From the NCBI GenBank assembly GCA_031216445.1, contig CM062214.1, forward strand, positions 26,380,501 through 26,444,500: a stretch of 64,000 nucleotides of DNA, read 5' to 3'. The position numbers were made by a program, and so were the translations under genes. The first letter of the stretch is position 1. The number at the start of each line of letters is the position of its first letter. The stretch comes from Lateolabrax maculatus (Eukaryota; Chordata; Actinopteri; Acropomatiformes; Lateolabracidae). Below, in pieces: positions 12,467 through 27,000 of the stretch. The notes under the pieces are model-generated. The model had not been told where the DNA came from and did no database searches. It was given only the letters and a program-made list of their open reading frames with translations.

Positions 12467-15198
12467 AGCAGGCAAGAGTAAGTTCATGCATGCACGCACA
12501 AACACACACTGCTGAATAACTCAAATCATCTTTTCAACGTAGTGTTAGATTTTCGGTTACACTCTAAACAGAGCAGTTTGCAGGGAAGGAATTTGTTTGT
12601 CATGCTCATCCAAGCATGGTCAGATGTCAGGGATGGAAATGAAGAAAGAGTCTTAAATCAGACGGAGATGAGAGTGAAAACACACTGCCACCATGGCAGG
12701 CAAACACAAGGTAAACAGTGCAGTTGTGGTACTAGATGGCCAAGTTGTGTACCTCATAATCCTAAACCAAATCAATGAAATGCTAAAAATACCATCAGTA
12801 ATCTTTTGAAATCACTTTTTATTTCGGTTATGTTATCTAAGTAAACTGAGAAAGATCAAAGTGCTTCTTTGCTTGACACACAATAAGTAAAAATAAAAAA
12901 AAATAAAAAAATCACATTCAACAAACAAAGGAGCACCAGACACTGATGAGGGGTTTTGTCAAAACCCATAGGTGTCAGCCATTAAAAAGGCACTGTATTA
13001 TACTCAGGACTCAGAGAGCCTGAAACATTATTTTCTTTTTTAATGTAGTTTAAGTATTTCTCCTTTGCCATCCTGTGATGAATTCCCTGAAATCTCTTCA
13101 TTTGTTAGATATTATTCTTTGCCTGTGTCCGCAGTGCATATCCTCTCCATTACATACAGTAGCTTTGACAGAGATGGATTTATTTGACAATAATACAAAG
13201 TAAATGCAAGACTGCAGTCACCCAGTGCTGACATACAATTATCTGAACTGTCAAGGCTAAAAAGTTTAAAAGCTTATTTGCATGAATGGCACAATTGTAT
13301 TAAAAGACGCCCCCTGCTGGTGAAGAAGAGGAACATGTTGATGCTGTGAGTTTGAAAGAGGACTGAAATATTGCACAAAAATGGACTGCAGTTATAGATG
13401 GTCTGTTGATGTTAAAAACTTTAGTTAGGAACACATTGTCTCGTGACAAACAGCTACAGTTTATGTGAAGCAGAACTTCACTAAAAGTCAAAAGCTTACT
13501 TATGTTTACTGTAAGTACATTTCCATTAGACAGTGGCAGGTTTAATGGTCTCTCAAAGGGGAAAATGCTTTTTTTTACTGCAATTTAGGTGAGATTGAAA
13601 AGGTCCCTTTCATGTTTATTGCTCATTATTGGAGTGATTAGAAAGAACTTGAATTGTGAAAATGTTATATGTAAGGAATAATGTTATTGTCTGACAAAGG
13701 TTTCATCACTACCATTAGTATATTTGGCGTGTTAAGTCCATGTGAGCTTGGGTTTTGTATGTGCATGACACAATGACATCACATAACATAACATACTAAC
13801 TATAGTACGCAATGTAAAATAATAGTAGTTAATTTGAACAGTCCACTGCTAATAATCTGTTCTTATAGCAGGTCTGTCAATAGTTTCAGGTGATTTTCAA
13901 TATTTTTTGGGTCATTTTGGATCATTGATCAAGTTATATTGTCTTTAGAGATATAGTAAATGGGTAAGTATATTTATTATATATTATATTATATATATAT
14001 ATACTATATTATTTGTGTACATTTTATTTGTGTGAGCCTATTCAATAAATTGTCTATAAAATAGATATTTTAGCCCATGTTACAAAAACATCCCTCTGTA
14101 AATATTAGATTACCAGCTCAATCCACTTTAAAGTTACAAGTCCGCATACCTAAAAAGTAAAATAGGTCGTCTGTCCTATGACTGTTTCAATCAGTGGTCA
14201 GTCAACTAAAACTGCTTGGTTAAGGTTGGGGAACATTGTGTTCATAGTTAAATGATTATGTTGGCTGTTGGTAGGAGGCAGGATACAAACTGAGGGTTTT
14301 TTTGTGTCATTGTCAGACTCTGTGTACCAGTAGGGATCAGTTGTTAGGAAAACGTAACACACGGTCGGTCATTTTCAAGTGTTGTTTATCTGGTGAGGAC
14401 GTTCTTCACAGATATCAATTTTCAGAAATATGAAATAACAGTACAAACTCTGAGCAGTCCTTTAAAAGTACTCAGACAAGTCAAGAGCCGCAACTGCAAT
14501 CATTCTAAGTACTTCATTTCCACCTCTGTAAGAGCGCTGAGTTCTGCAGCACCAGCTTGTGTTAAAAGGAGGATTAGCTGCGTTTTTATGCATTAAAGCG
14601 GCATTATGTCTTCTTGTATGTCTGTCTGATGGTTTATGCAGCAGACGACTGGCGTGCCTTTACCAGCTATGACTGCTTGGTAACACAAACCTGCTATTAA
14701 TAGGAATGAAAGTGGAGAGGGTTTATTTGAAGAAAAAGAAAATGAATAATAGTTGAATTTACAGCAACCGATTATTAAAGAAATAATCCATCAAAAGATG
14801 TTTTTTCCTTTTCCGTTTTCCAGGATTTTTTTTTAATTTTAATCTTTTGCTTTAATATATTCTACCGATTTAATGTTTACTTTTTTAATTTTAGTAATAA
14901 TTTATTATTGTCATTAAACGTTAATGTAGAACATTCATTATAAGGAGGGAGGAAGGGAAATTAATTGAATGTCTCCTAAAAGAAATAGATCCCAGAAACA
15001 CACATTTAGCATCAAACGCAGAAAAAGTAATTACCTGTGTTTGTGAGAAGCGGTTAATTTCCTCGTACTGGTTCCTGTCATTGGCCAGGATGAGTCTTCC
15101 CAAACGAGGTGGGCGGATAAGTGAGTAGTTTATCTCATTTCCATCCTCATTGGTTACAGCCCCCAGATTGGCACTTGTGATGGGCTGCCTTGTTCCTG

Positions 15199-15241
<43 letters not shown>

Positions 15242-18200
15242 ACACGGTCCTCTGAGTGCCGGGATGATTCTGTGGAAAATGGCCTCTTAGGAGTGTAGCT
15301 GAGCTTGTGAAATGGTTTGTGAGTCTAACTTTAGTGGGTACAGTAACTCATGCACATTACGGTGCGGTAGAGTTTCCTGGTGGCGGAAGCTTCTTTCCAT
15401 ATCCAAGCTTATAGAAATGTGACAACTCACCTCCTATTTCATGCATAAAAGCAAAGTTTATTATGAATAGACCTGAGGTTATTGCAAATGCTGACTGACA
15501 AGCTTCTTCTTATGAATGAAAAGAATTCCTAAGAAATAAAATGCACCCTCGCTGAATTCAATACTCTCAAGGGTTTTGCAGCTACAAGCTTCCTTGGTCT
15601 GGTATGACCAGTAGCTTGTAGTGACTAATAAAGTCTGTATAATTTTCACATACAACAGAGTAAAACATAAGAAGAAGAATCATCTTTTTTTGAGTTAATT
15701 TTTTTCTTCTTTTAATGTCATGTTTTGGATATCAGACAAAATAAATCCAATGGTTAATCTATTATTATATTGCTATAATGATGGCATTGAACAAGTGGTC
15801 ATCCCTCCATCACTGCCACCTTCACGGCTTATAATCTGAATTGATTTTGGCATCTTACCTGGAAAGACCATGAGCTCCTCCTGCGTAACCATGGTGATGG
15901 TGAGAGGCCTTGCCGTGACAATAAATTGGTAGAGAGGAGACGTGTGTTCTCCGTCTGTCACGGTGAAACTGAAACCTCCAGACTCCTCACCTGGGGGAAC
16001 AGAGGAGTGATTTACCTACTTAATCTATATTACACTACTTCTTCTTTCTACTGCTTATTATATTACTCATTATAAAAACAGATTGTCATTTAGGAATTCT
16101 TATTCTTTTGTAACCGTGATTAAAATTACACTTTTATTTGCTACAATAAAAGGGCATCTGAATATGACTCTCAAATACTATTTCTACTATCTCATGACAC
16201 AAAATGTCCACAATATATCTGTGGGGGGTTGTTGATCAATACCAGTGACTTACTGATGACTTTGCCGGGTATTACTTGTTGAAGGTGATACATTTAAGCA
16301 ATGTTGTTCTAATACCAGCGGTCTGAGACAGAGGCCGATAAAGGTCATAGATTCATAAACAATAAACTAATGCCAAAAAAAAAAAAAAAAAAAAAGAAAC
16401 AGAAATAACATTTCAAAAGGTCAGATAGAGGGTATATTATGACTGAACTTCTTGTACTCTCAACCTGGTGGACTCACCCTCGTGAATAAAGATGACCTCC
16501 CCTCTGTTTACGTGAGCCTGTGTGAAATTCAGGATGCTCTCCTCGGGTGCCTCTTTCAAAGCCACCACCCCACCGATTGGCGCCTCGACGTGGTAAACCA
16601 GTTCCTCCACAGGGGTATCGGCGTCGTCAGTGTTCAGCATGCTGGCGGTGATATCAGCTTCCTCTCCGGCAAGAACCTGTGAAATATCAAAGACAATGGG
16701 AGAGAGAGAGGGAGAGGGAAACAGAAACAGAGATGAAACAACGCCACAGATTACTCAGTCCGAGTTATGTTTGGGGAAATGTTATTCAAGCCAGGGGTCA
16801 GGAGTTTATTTGGAAATTATTAAAGGCTGCTTAGTGTATAAAAGACAATATGATGCTGTCTGAAGTTCTTCAAAGTTAGGTAGATAGACAGATAGATAGA
16901 TAGATGATAGTAGGCTGGAAACAGGCAAAAAGAAACCAAGCGAGAGGAACAAAAGAAACCAACAAATCCTACAAACATCCCACAAACTACCTCTGAAGTA
17001 ACAATATAAAAAAGGTTAATTATTTCTCCGTGGCAGTCTAGACGCTCCTGTTATCAGAAGATGGAGCACCGCAGTGCGGGCTGAATGACTCTCCCTGGGT
17101 GGAGGGGCTTTAATGGGCTTCTAATGGTCGGCTGGCTGAAAGGAGCATTAATTGAAAGAAATGGGCCAGATCCCCAGAAAGACATTCTTAAATAGCTGGA
17201 ATCAGTTGGGAGAGTGGGTCGAGGGTGCCCTGCAGTAAGAGGTACATATCGATCTCGAAAGCCGTTCGCCCTCTGATACCTCTTTCACTCCCTCTTTCTC
17301 AAGACTTAGAATCAAGAGCGAGAAGCCTCTGGCGGGATGGAGAGGTGAAAGGAGGCATCAGTTGTGGATATTAAAGCTTCAGGTGTTGATTAGTGAGAGG
17401 CAGTTATATTTAGAAGTTCATTTATGTGGCATGTACAGCACAAGCCCGTAACATGTATAACACAAGAGTTATTTTCAAATGAAGTACTAGGAGCGCTGTA
17501 ATTAACTTTTCTTTTGGTGAACCCAGTTTCTGTCAACCTGCCTTATCTTCCTCCAGACAAAGCAAACATAGACAAAGGACTCGAGCGAGAGGCTTTCCAG
17601 TTCAGAAGCAGCAACTTAAAACTGTCTAACGGCTGTGCTGGATTGAATACTGCCCTTTGTAGAAAAAATAAATATATTTTTATGTGCTCACTATTCCATG
17701 AAAATTTCAAACTGCACCACTAAGTAACACAAGCAAGCCAGAAAGTCATGGTACATTAACAACAGTTGTTTTCAACAGCGCTTACGTGCTTAAGGGTGGA
17801 CTCTCTCTGTAATAGCAGCCTAAATACTAAATTTAGTGTTTAGGTTTATACTGTAGGATATGTAATCCAAGCGTACTGTAGATCTACACACTTACAATTT
17901 AGTCAAAAACAGTAATGCACCAAGGCAGCAAGTGCCTGGTCACTCAAATACAAACCATAAATAAAAACAAGAGTAACAGTCTGCAGCCATGTTAGCAGCT
18001 CTGTGAGGCTGCATACTTGTACACTCCAAAAGGTAAAAGATCACCTAATTCATCCCACACATGAGTGTGTACCAAATTCTATGGCGATCCAGCAAATACT
18101 TGTCGAGATATCTCCAAAAAGTATCATCCTCATGGTGGCGCTAGTGGAGAAGTCTTGACCCCAGTGGAGGACTGAACGACCAACAGACTCCCCTTGAGCC

Positions 18201-20809
18201 ACACTTCTAATGTGCACAAAACATATGCTCCATTTTCCCCTTTTTTAGATTTTCAAAAAGAGTAAAATTCTCTTTATTCCTCATGTTCTGGAGCCAAACA
18301 TGCAGCCAAAACAAACCAACAAAATGGCTGTCACCGCTGTTTCACTTCTGGTATTTCGAACGCATCTAGACTGGTTCAACACAACAAATGTGCTGTGAAG
18401 TGTATCATTTAGTTGCCTTAGAGTCCACTGACACCCCATTCACTTTGACACTGCATCAAAGCCTTATCACCATGACACACAGCATCAGCAGTTCAAAGCC
18501 GTAATCCATCATTACACACTTTGTGTTTTTTGTGCTGGTAGATTGCGTCTTTGTTGCTCTCAAATTATAACTTTTATCGCTGGTGACGACTTCACAGACA
18601 AGTTGGGTTTGAGTTGAAGTGAAATCAACAGTACTTTTCATGTTCTTGGCCCAATTTCTGCTGCTATACATTTTATTATAGGTTGATAACTGCCAGAAAT
18701 TTTGTCTTTAACCTTTAATGAACACTCAGTAAAACAGAATTTCACATAGTTCACATACCAAAGAAACACCAGTAAGACATAAACAACATGAAGTATAATA
18801 TGCAAACCAATTAAAATATTCATAAAGCTTTAGCATGACAAGTATTATATCTAAAAATAACTGAGAAGCTTGTTGAAGACTTCATTTTACACGCTGTTGC
18901 CAGTCTGCTGTTCTGCTTTACAGCAGAAATAAGATGAGGATCTCCTATTGTGTTCATGTTTGTTCAAACAGGATGAGCACTGAGTTGATGATTTACAGGT
19001 CAAACAGGTCCAGACTAAATCTGGTTGAAAGGTAAACACTTTAGAAGTCTAAGTTACATATAACTGTTGTTTAATCAGCATTTAAATGACTATATTCAAA
19101 TGTGTATTTAGCCCCGTTTTGCCCTGAATATAGTCATTTAAATGCTTACTGGGCAGCTTCAGGTGCCAGGGTGTGGAGAGAGGAGGCGCCGATGTTTGGA
19201 AGTAAGCAGGTGGCTATATTTGGGCAACTGCATCATATCAGCCGACACCAACAAACAGGGTAGCATTTTATCCACTCTGCTGTTGATGCCTGCAGAGAAC
19301 CTGTGATATCATGCCTTGGAGAATATCTACCTCCTCTGGGCAGCTTACATCTCGAGCCTGCAGAAAGCCGAGCCTGATACACCCCTGGTGTGCTCCTGGA
19401 TATAACCATCCTGATGCGAGTGGAGACCGAACCCAAAAGTTTGAAGCCAAATCTGGAAAGGTGGAAGTGGATTTGTTTGCCTTAAGGCAGACCTCCCACT
19501 ATCCCCCACGCACCGTGGATGAGACAGACGCTCTATGCTTTCCCTTCCCTCTGTTTTATCCCTCCTCTTATCGAGAGAGACATGAGAGGCTGATAGTCCT
19601 TCTGATAGCCCTGGACATGATATGCAGCAATGACTTAACTGATATTAGCGCCACCCACCTAGCCAATTTCTCAGCATTAAGGAGCAATGTTGCAGGAAGA
19701 ATCATAATAAGAATAATAATATTCTCCTCTCCTTTCTTGATATAAAAGAGCAGTCCGTCTACAATAGACATTTGTGAAATTGATGATTTAATTTGCTGAT
19801 GAGCACACAATATTTTTTTTGGAATTATCTGTCTGACTTATTTCTATTTCAAGTTACTTTTGTATAAACTATTTGGAGACTGATGTGAGACAGTGCTTTA
19901 CTTTTGACAAAGATGATTATACTGGCTTTTGATGTCCCTGATGAGGATGATAATAATCACCATGTATGCAACACTGATTACCTATTGTGCTGTGATACAA
20001 CTTCATACACCAGACTATAAAATAGTTCCTGAACAGACGACCGAATTTGCACTGTAAAAACAGCCTTCTCGATTAATAAAAAATACAAATGAGGTCACAT
20101 CGCTAGGTTCAAAGCATTGTCAGTACTAGTTCTGATGGACATTTTGTACAGTGCAAGCCCCGCTCCCTGACACTAGATGGCCACATCATCCCACTCTACA
20201 CCCCAGTGAGGCACCAGGCAATCTAGGGCAGGCAGTCTGAAAATGGCCTTGCAAATTAATGGTTTATATAACAATCAATGCATTTAGCACCTAAGAGGAT
20301 GGGCTGCACGTTTAATTTGATCAGACACAATGGCTGATATTTCATTTGGAGGCAGTAATGAAGGAGCTTCCATAGGCGAATGACTTTGAGTTTGCTGATG
20401 ACTCGACAGGATACCACGTCTCTTCAATGTTTGAGACTCTGAGGGGCGCCAGACGTCTGAAGCTGTGTCCCAAATTGCCCGGGCATCCCAAATCTTGGCT
20501 GGTCCAAGCACAGGGGACACCAGTGTGTTTCTAACTCTGTATCATGGAGTGGGGAAGTAAAGGTGCACAAACTATTGGAAAACAACAACAGGAAAGATGA
20601 TGGTTTATTGTCGGTGCCTCAGCTGAAGTCTAACGAAGCGAAGAAAAGACGACGGTGGTGGTGTTCCATTTTGATTTCAGCTCCCCATCTGCAGCGCTCT
20701 CTGAGACACAGATTAACCAACTAAATACCTGGTATAACTCTCCTGCTCTGTGTTTTGATCAGGGATCAAACTTAAATAATGTACTTCATCTATCACTCAC
20801 TAGTCATAG

Positions 20810-20840
<31 letters not shown>

Positions 20841-21045
20841 GATAGACTGACCCAGAGGGACAACTATTTACAGATAAAGCAAAGTCGAGTAGAACCAGAC
20901 AGACGAACGGAGACAGAGTGTAAACCCTAATCGAGACCAGCTGTATCCTATAGACTGGGCCAAACAGGATCAATGGTGAGCTTGAACAGAGCCGGATCAT
21001 GGCCATGTTAGTCATCATGTCTGATCATCTGCTGCAGAGGTCAAT

Positions 21046-21090
<45 letters not shown>

Positions 21091-24000
21091 CTGCTTTAAA
21101 TCAGTCCAAGTGCCGCTGGGTCAGCCCCGGCTCTGTGTGGGGAGACGTCCACATATTATTATGTTACACTCTGCAGCCGCAGCAGAGGAGGCACAGGAAT
21201 TGGATGCCGCCCTCACTCTGCCAGAAAGCCGTGGTCTCGTCGACCATCTTGGTTTTCCAAAAATACGGGTTGCCAGGGAGACGTGGAGCCACAGGCAGAG
21301 CAGGGAGGGCTGAATGACACAGTTCGTTTCCAGTTCTGTGAGCTGATTACCGCTGGCTCCTTCCAACTGCCTGCCCACTCTTACAGTAGAATCCACTTCA
21401 CTGATCCCTTAAAACTTTCCTTTCATGACTGACGTAAATCAGTTTGAAAGCATGTCGCAAACAAACACTGAACCTACTGTGGAGCCAATTAAATTAAGAT
21501 GCTATTGAATAAACTCCTCTCCTTTATTCTCCAATTATTGTGATGCAATTACTTAGTGAAATTGTTAGAAGAAATAGACAGTGAGATCCATCTATAATGT
21601 TGGAAACATAACAGTACAGTGGAGAGGAGTCTTACAGTAGAAGGAGTGCAGTTATATGCACATCCAGGCTATTGGAAGTCAGGAATATGAAATCAAACAC
21701 TTCTTGCGAGCTTAATTTTTGTAAATTTAGATACATTTTGTGTATATCTTCTTGTTGATAGCTATGTAGTCTCGATGATAAGACTCATGAAAGTGAGTGC
21801 ATAAGTGAGTTTCTTGATATATTTAATGTACTGTTGAACATTTTTCATAGAGTTTTCATTGTGTACTTATTGAATTGTTAATTATTTTGAGGTGTTTATC
21901 ATCCTGGGTGAGTTGGATAGTTATCAGCCTATTTGTGGTATAAAGTTTTAAACATTTTGATTTGTGTAGTAGGAATTGACACATTGTCTATTTCAAAAAA
22001 CGTGTGGTTGGGTGTCGATGTGCACTACAGACTGTGTATATGTTTCCAAATTAGACATATTTCATAGTTTAAATAAAAGTTGACGCTTTAATATCAGATT
22101 TTGCATACATCGCAATAACATATATATGTGAGTTATACAGAGATAAGAATAAGTACTGTGATGATAATACTGTGTTGCCTTAAAATTTTATCAGTAAATC
22201 TTCTGATTTGAGTGTGCTTGACAGTGCACTGAGTGCAAACAGTAGTGAATCACTGCCATCGTATACTTGTGTTGTTTACATGATTCACTTTCTACGTTTT
22301 GGAGCAGTCAAGCTGACAATATGCTAATTCACTTCTATCTTATGGCTCTTTATAAAAACAAATATGCCGTGGAGGCCACTGCTGCCCTGATGAAGCATGC
22401 GTCATCGGATGTGAGGTCAGTATCCTGAGTCTACGTAAAAATCCTCTGCATTTATTGTACTTGCTGCATGAAGTGAATTTAATCCACAGTTCATACAGGA
22501 TTCATGAACATGGACTGTAACTGCAGCTGAAGCTGTCCAGTGTGGATGTGAGAAAGATCAGCAATGACTACAGGGTTCATTCAGAGTTCAGAGATAGTCA
22601 ACACTACGATTTTATAGCAACTTAAACCTCCAATCTAAGATATTCCTTACAACAAGTCTTTGGGTGTTTGCACCACTTGGCACTTCTAAATGAGCAGGTA
22701 AAAAATACTAAATTCAAGTACTATTTTGTCATTAGGCACGAAAGCCAAAAGCACTAGAAGGTAGTTTCTATAAAAAGTCCCTTTTCAACATGCCAGAATC
22801 TCATCAACCATTATAAATGTATCTGCTGTTCCTTCATATTTTGTGTGGCTTAGCCATCAGACCAATAATGCAAAACCTGGAGACGGTGGGAATTTCCCTT
22901 CTGCCTGTCAATCACATGCACAAGTTGGACTAGTTGTTATTGCCATATTGCTGGAGAGAAAGCAAATAAATCCACAAAAGAATGAAATTAACTGAGCACT
23001 GGAACTGACATAAACCTACGGGGAAGCAAGTTATTTTCTCCATAGTTTCACCTTTTTAGGATAAAATACTCATTCTCTTGTTTTTTGGAAAGGTCGCAAT
23101 AAAAACGTTGTTCTTTCCTCCATCACACAAAGTGACGGGTGTGGTCAGCTTGAATTCTCATCAGTTGAAATGCACTAAAGGAAAAAACGTATCCAATAAA
23201 CTGAAAGTTTACATTTTATAGATGTGAAACACTTTCCCACAGCAACATTTCCATCCAGTTTAGCACTGAGTATGTTGGAGGAAAAACTCAAAGAAACAGC
23301 AAGTGCACTTTCATAGAGCAAAACATTACCTCCAGTCCTGTGTTACGTGTCAGTATTGGCGGCTCATCGTTGACTGGTATGACAGTCACCGAGATGGTGA
23401 CAGGGAGGCTCCGGCGATCAATCTCATAAGACGTGGCAGAGAGTGTAAAACTGTCCTCGGTGCTCTCGGTGCTGTCATGCATGTAGTAGATGTGTCCAAG
23501 TTTTATCTGGAGAAGACAAAAAGGATCCAGTTGTCACTCAATTCTGAATCAGACCTGAATGGTCGGAAACATCATAAAATAGGCAGAGGCTGGGGGAGCC
23601 TAAAAGATGGAATAAAATTTTACGGCTTGACGGTGTCTCTTTACACCCATATCCAAAAAACACTGCTTTAGAGAAACCATGAAGCCATCATATCCTGGTT
23701 TACCTGGACAAACTCCAGTGAGAATTGGTAGAAACTCAAATTCATGACATATTTTCTATCTCAAATTCGTAATTTCTTAATTTGATTCAAATATTTGGAT
23801 GCTCAGTATGATTTTCTCATATAGCTGTCCTTCACCTGATACAGGGAACTCTAATCATTTTGCTCTTAATAGTCAGTTTACTAATCATCTGGGGTACTAT
23901 TCAGCCTGTGAAAACAGTCATATAATGTCCCCTCTGGCTCTGGGGGACCTGATTATCTCAGCTTTGGCTTGAAGGCTGCAAATTTATAACAGAAAGCCTG

Positions 24001-27000
24001 CGTTAGAAAGTGGAGTTTGAAACGTGGGCGTTTACTAGATGTATGTAACACAAATATGCTGTTGGTTGTATTATGTTAAAGGTAGGATCCCAGAAAAAAA
24101 AGAGCCAGAATATCTTTGTCCCTGCTGCTTTATCACCAATGAAAGATAAATATACATTTTACTTAGACTAACAGTGTAACACAGTTGGCAGTAGTCTATT
24201 GAATTTGCATGACTGTCTCCTGACTGTAGTTTCATATTTAACGGACAGATATGAGAGTGATCTTCTCGTCCTAGGAATGAAGCAAAAAGTGTATTCCCCA
24301 AATTTACAAACTACTCCTTTAAGGCTCTATGTTTTTATATCTCTGTACAGTACACTATATATTTTGTTGACCTAAGCGGATAATATATGCTTGCAAAGTT
24401 TTGAGACAAAGGGTATAATCAGGTCTTAAAGTCTTGGAGCAGCACATGAAAAAGGACAATCTCCCCTGTGGGACGAAACCTTGAGGGAAACCAGACACAC
24501 AAAGGAATCAGTCATCCAGTGTCAAGTGAGCTAGATGGGAAACAGCACCTGCGGCCGGGCCAAGCCAACTCTGTTGACTTTCTACATACAGGAGAGGAAT
24601 CCCAGCACCCTGTGTTCTTGTTTCTCAGTCCTGTAGTCCTGTCTGGATAAAAAAAATCTCGCTGCCAGATACTTTTTTGACAAATTTTCTGAGATTTCTG
24701 GTCCTTCTCTGCAATGGGGACAGTTGGAACCTTGTTTAGACCAAAGTCAGTAAGCTGCTGTGATGATAGGGCCTGCTTCAGAGAGCAGGAAGTGCCAAAT
24801 GGATCCCATATGACTGGCATCCTTCTGGAATAACAACCCCCATCATCATTACTGATCGGGGAAAGCGAGACAAACGGTCTGCCCGTTGGGACAATAAACA
24901 GTGGGTGGTTGTTGGACATGTGGCCATCTCAGAGTTCTCTGTACCTACTGTATTTGGGAAAATTAGTGTAAATAAACTGTATAAACCATAGAAGCTTGCT
25001 CATTTTGTTCCAAAAATATAAATATATATATATTCACATACATTTTGTACTTTGTGAAAAATAGGGATGCCTGTGTGGACTTTAATAGGTTTCCACAGAT
25101 GGAAGACCTAATTGAGACCTGATGGAGAGTTAGGCCTGATTAAAGCAAAAGTGTATTGGAGCAAAGTGTTTCAGATTTCCTATATTTCCTCAAGTTGGAT
25201 CCCACTCAACAGTGAATATGTTACTGAATGTGTACGTGACTTTATTGTTCAGATCCGGAGTACATCACAGTCGGCACTGTGGTTAGCAAAATGCCATACA
25301 TTGTCTGACACAGATTCTGTACTTATGTGACACATCAAGGCCACATGGCACTTAGAGTTACTTTACATTCTTGTGGTAGATGTTCAGCATGAGACACTCA
25401 GTTTTTCTCGCTGCACAACCCCCATGTTACTATAAACTTACATAACCTCAGTGAACCCCCACAACTGATGACTTTATCACAAAATTACTAGACACACGAG
25501 TAAGTCCAGTGTCCATTCCCAAGGGGAGGGGGGAGTTGATCAGTTGAGCTTAAAACAGCATTGAACTAAGCGGGGAAAAAACTGCTATACAGAAAAGTAC
25601 AAACACATGTGACTTTAATTTTGGAACAATTACTGTCTGGTTTCGATGATGCACTGACTGAGGCTTGGACATTTATTCTTCAATGTGGTCCTCATTTGGG
25701 AGAAGTGACTTTGTTTCATTATCTGATTGTAACAATAAAAGCAAACAGAAACTGTACACACAGTGCACATATAAAAAAAGCCTCCAAGAAGCAATAAAAA
25801 AAGCTTTTTTTTTCTCCTCTTTGATATTTCCATAGTGGCAGATGATGATATTGATGTTCATTTTTGCCTCCCTGCAGTAGACCCAGTCGAGATGCACACT
25901 GGGATCTCTGAGAGGCAACATGAGTAAGTCTGGCAGTGGCAAAGCGCGGGAGTTTTGTGTGCACTCACATATTATTATAGGAATATACCGGGCCGGTTTA
26001 TTTTGGCTTCAGGCGGTGCAAAGGCATCGTCAGTTTTTCCACGATGGCTCAGCAAAGTAGAGAGGAGTAGAGGCCAGGATCTAGATGTAGGAGCTATAAG
26101 ATATGTGTCTAACCAGCTCCACTAAACTATGTGGTCCTTTCAGTATGAGGTTTTTCCACCGGTAACTACTCATGCATTTTTAATATTTTCCTAAAGCTGG
26201 GGCTGCCAAACCACACGGAGGGAGACCAGATAACTGTGCTGCAGCAGCTCCCAGATTCTCCCTCCCCTCTCTATCTGGTGCAGCAAAACAAATCCAAAAC
26301 AGCTCTGAGTAGTAACTGGGTAAAGTTCCATGGTGACGCCTTGCTGTGGTAATCCTCTTGAACAACCACCACAATTTAGTTGTAAAAGGAAGATGTTATA
26401 CTCCCTGGAGTTATAGAGACAGGATAAAATGTGGATTATTGTGGTTTTTCTGGGCCTTCTGGTTCACAGACTGTCAAAATTATAAAAATCTTGGTCCAAA
26501 TAAAATTCAGGTGCTTTGTATGGACACTCCTCCTTAAAGAAATTATTTATCAAATCTACTTAATCCTTAAATTGTTAGAAACTGTAGAAGATCCAATGTT
26601 TTGGTGGATTTGGCAATACATATGGTACACATATGCTTACCATTTGGTGAAACCAACCATTTGCTGAATAAAAGTCTCAAATTTTATTTTACAAGGTATG
26701 TTTCTGCCAATAAGCAGGAAAAGGGGATGTGACTATTTAGAGATCTTTGATATTTGTATTTTTTATTGGATAATGTCACTGAAATCATTAAAATCACTAC
26801 GTACCTCTTCCCATGTAAAGTAAGTAAGTTCGTCTCCATCCAGGTAGCGGATGTCCCCGTGTTGCGGTGGGTCTTCCACAACAAAGTCGATGTTTGCTGA
26901 GCTGTAGAAGGGATGTGAGATGTTAACAATCTCTGCGTTAATTGCCCTGCTGTGGCCTTCCCTCACTGTAAAGTTGAAGGTCTGGATGGGGATAAGCTGG

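Larger units (their letters stand above)
11972..15034 (-). other. cspg4 intron 9
   Basis: 3,063 bases. It holds the SINE-like fragment (12300-12435), a percomorph repeat fragment (14215-14340) and AT-rich runs near 13980-14010. No coding sequence recognised. Confidence 0.85.
16677..23329 (-). other. cspg4 intron 6, the largest intron
   Basis: 6,653 bases. It holds GATA and CA microsatellites, a repeat fragment at 18050-18205 and the perfect hairpin at 19077-19146. The block at 19150-19760 is non-repetitive and of balanced composition, and might be conserved non-coding DNA. No exon of another gene recognised on either strand. Confidence 0.85.

Noticed and set aside
24512..24919. 135-codon minus-strand frame in intron 5
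   Set aside because: No family motif. One end overlaps a repeat-like block (GACGAAACCTTGAGGGAAAC), and there are no splice partners in phase.
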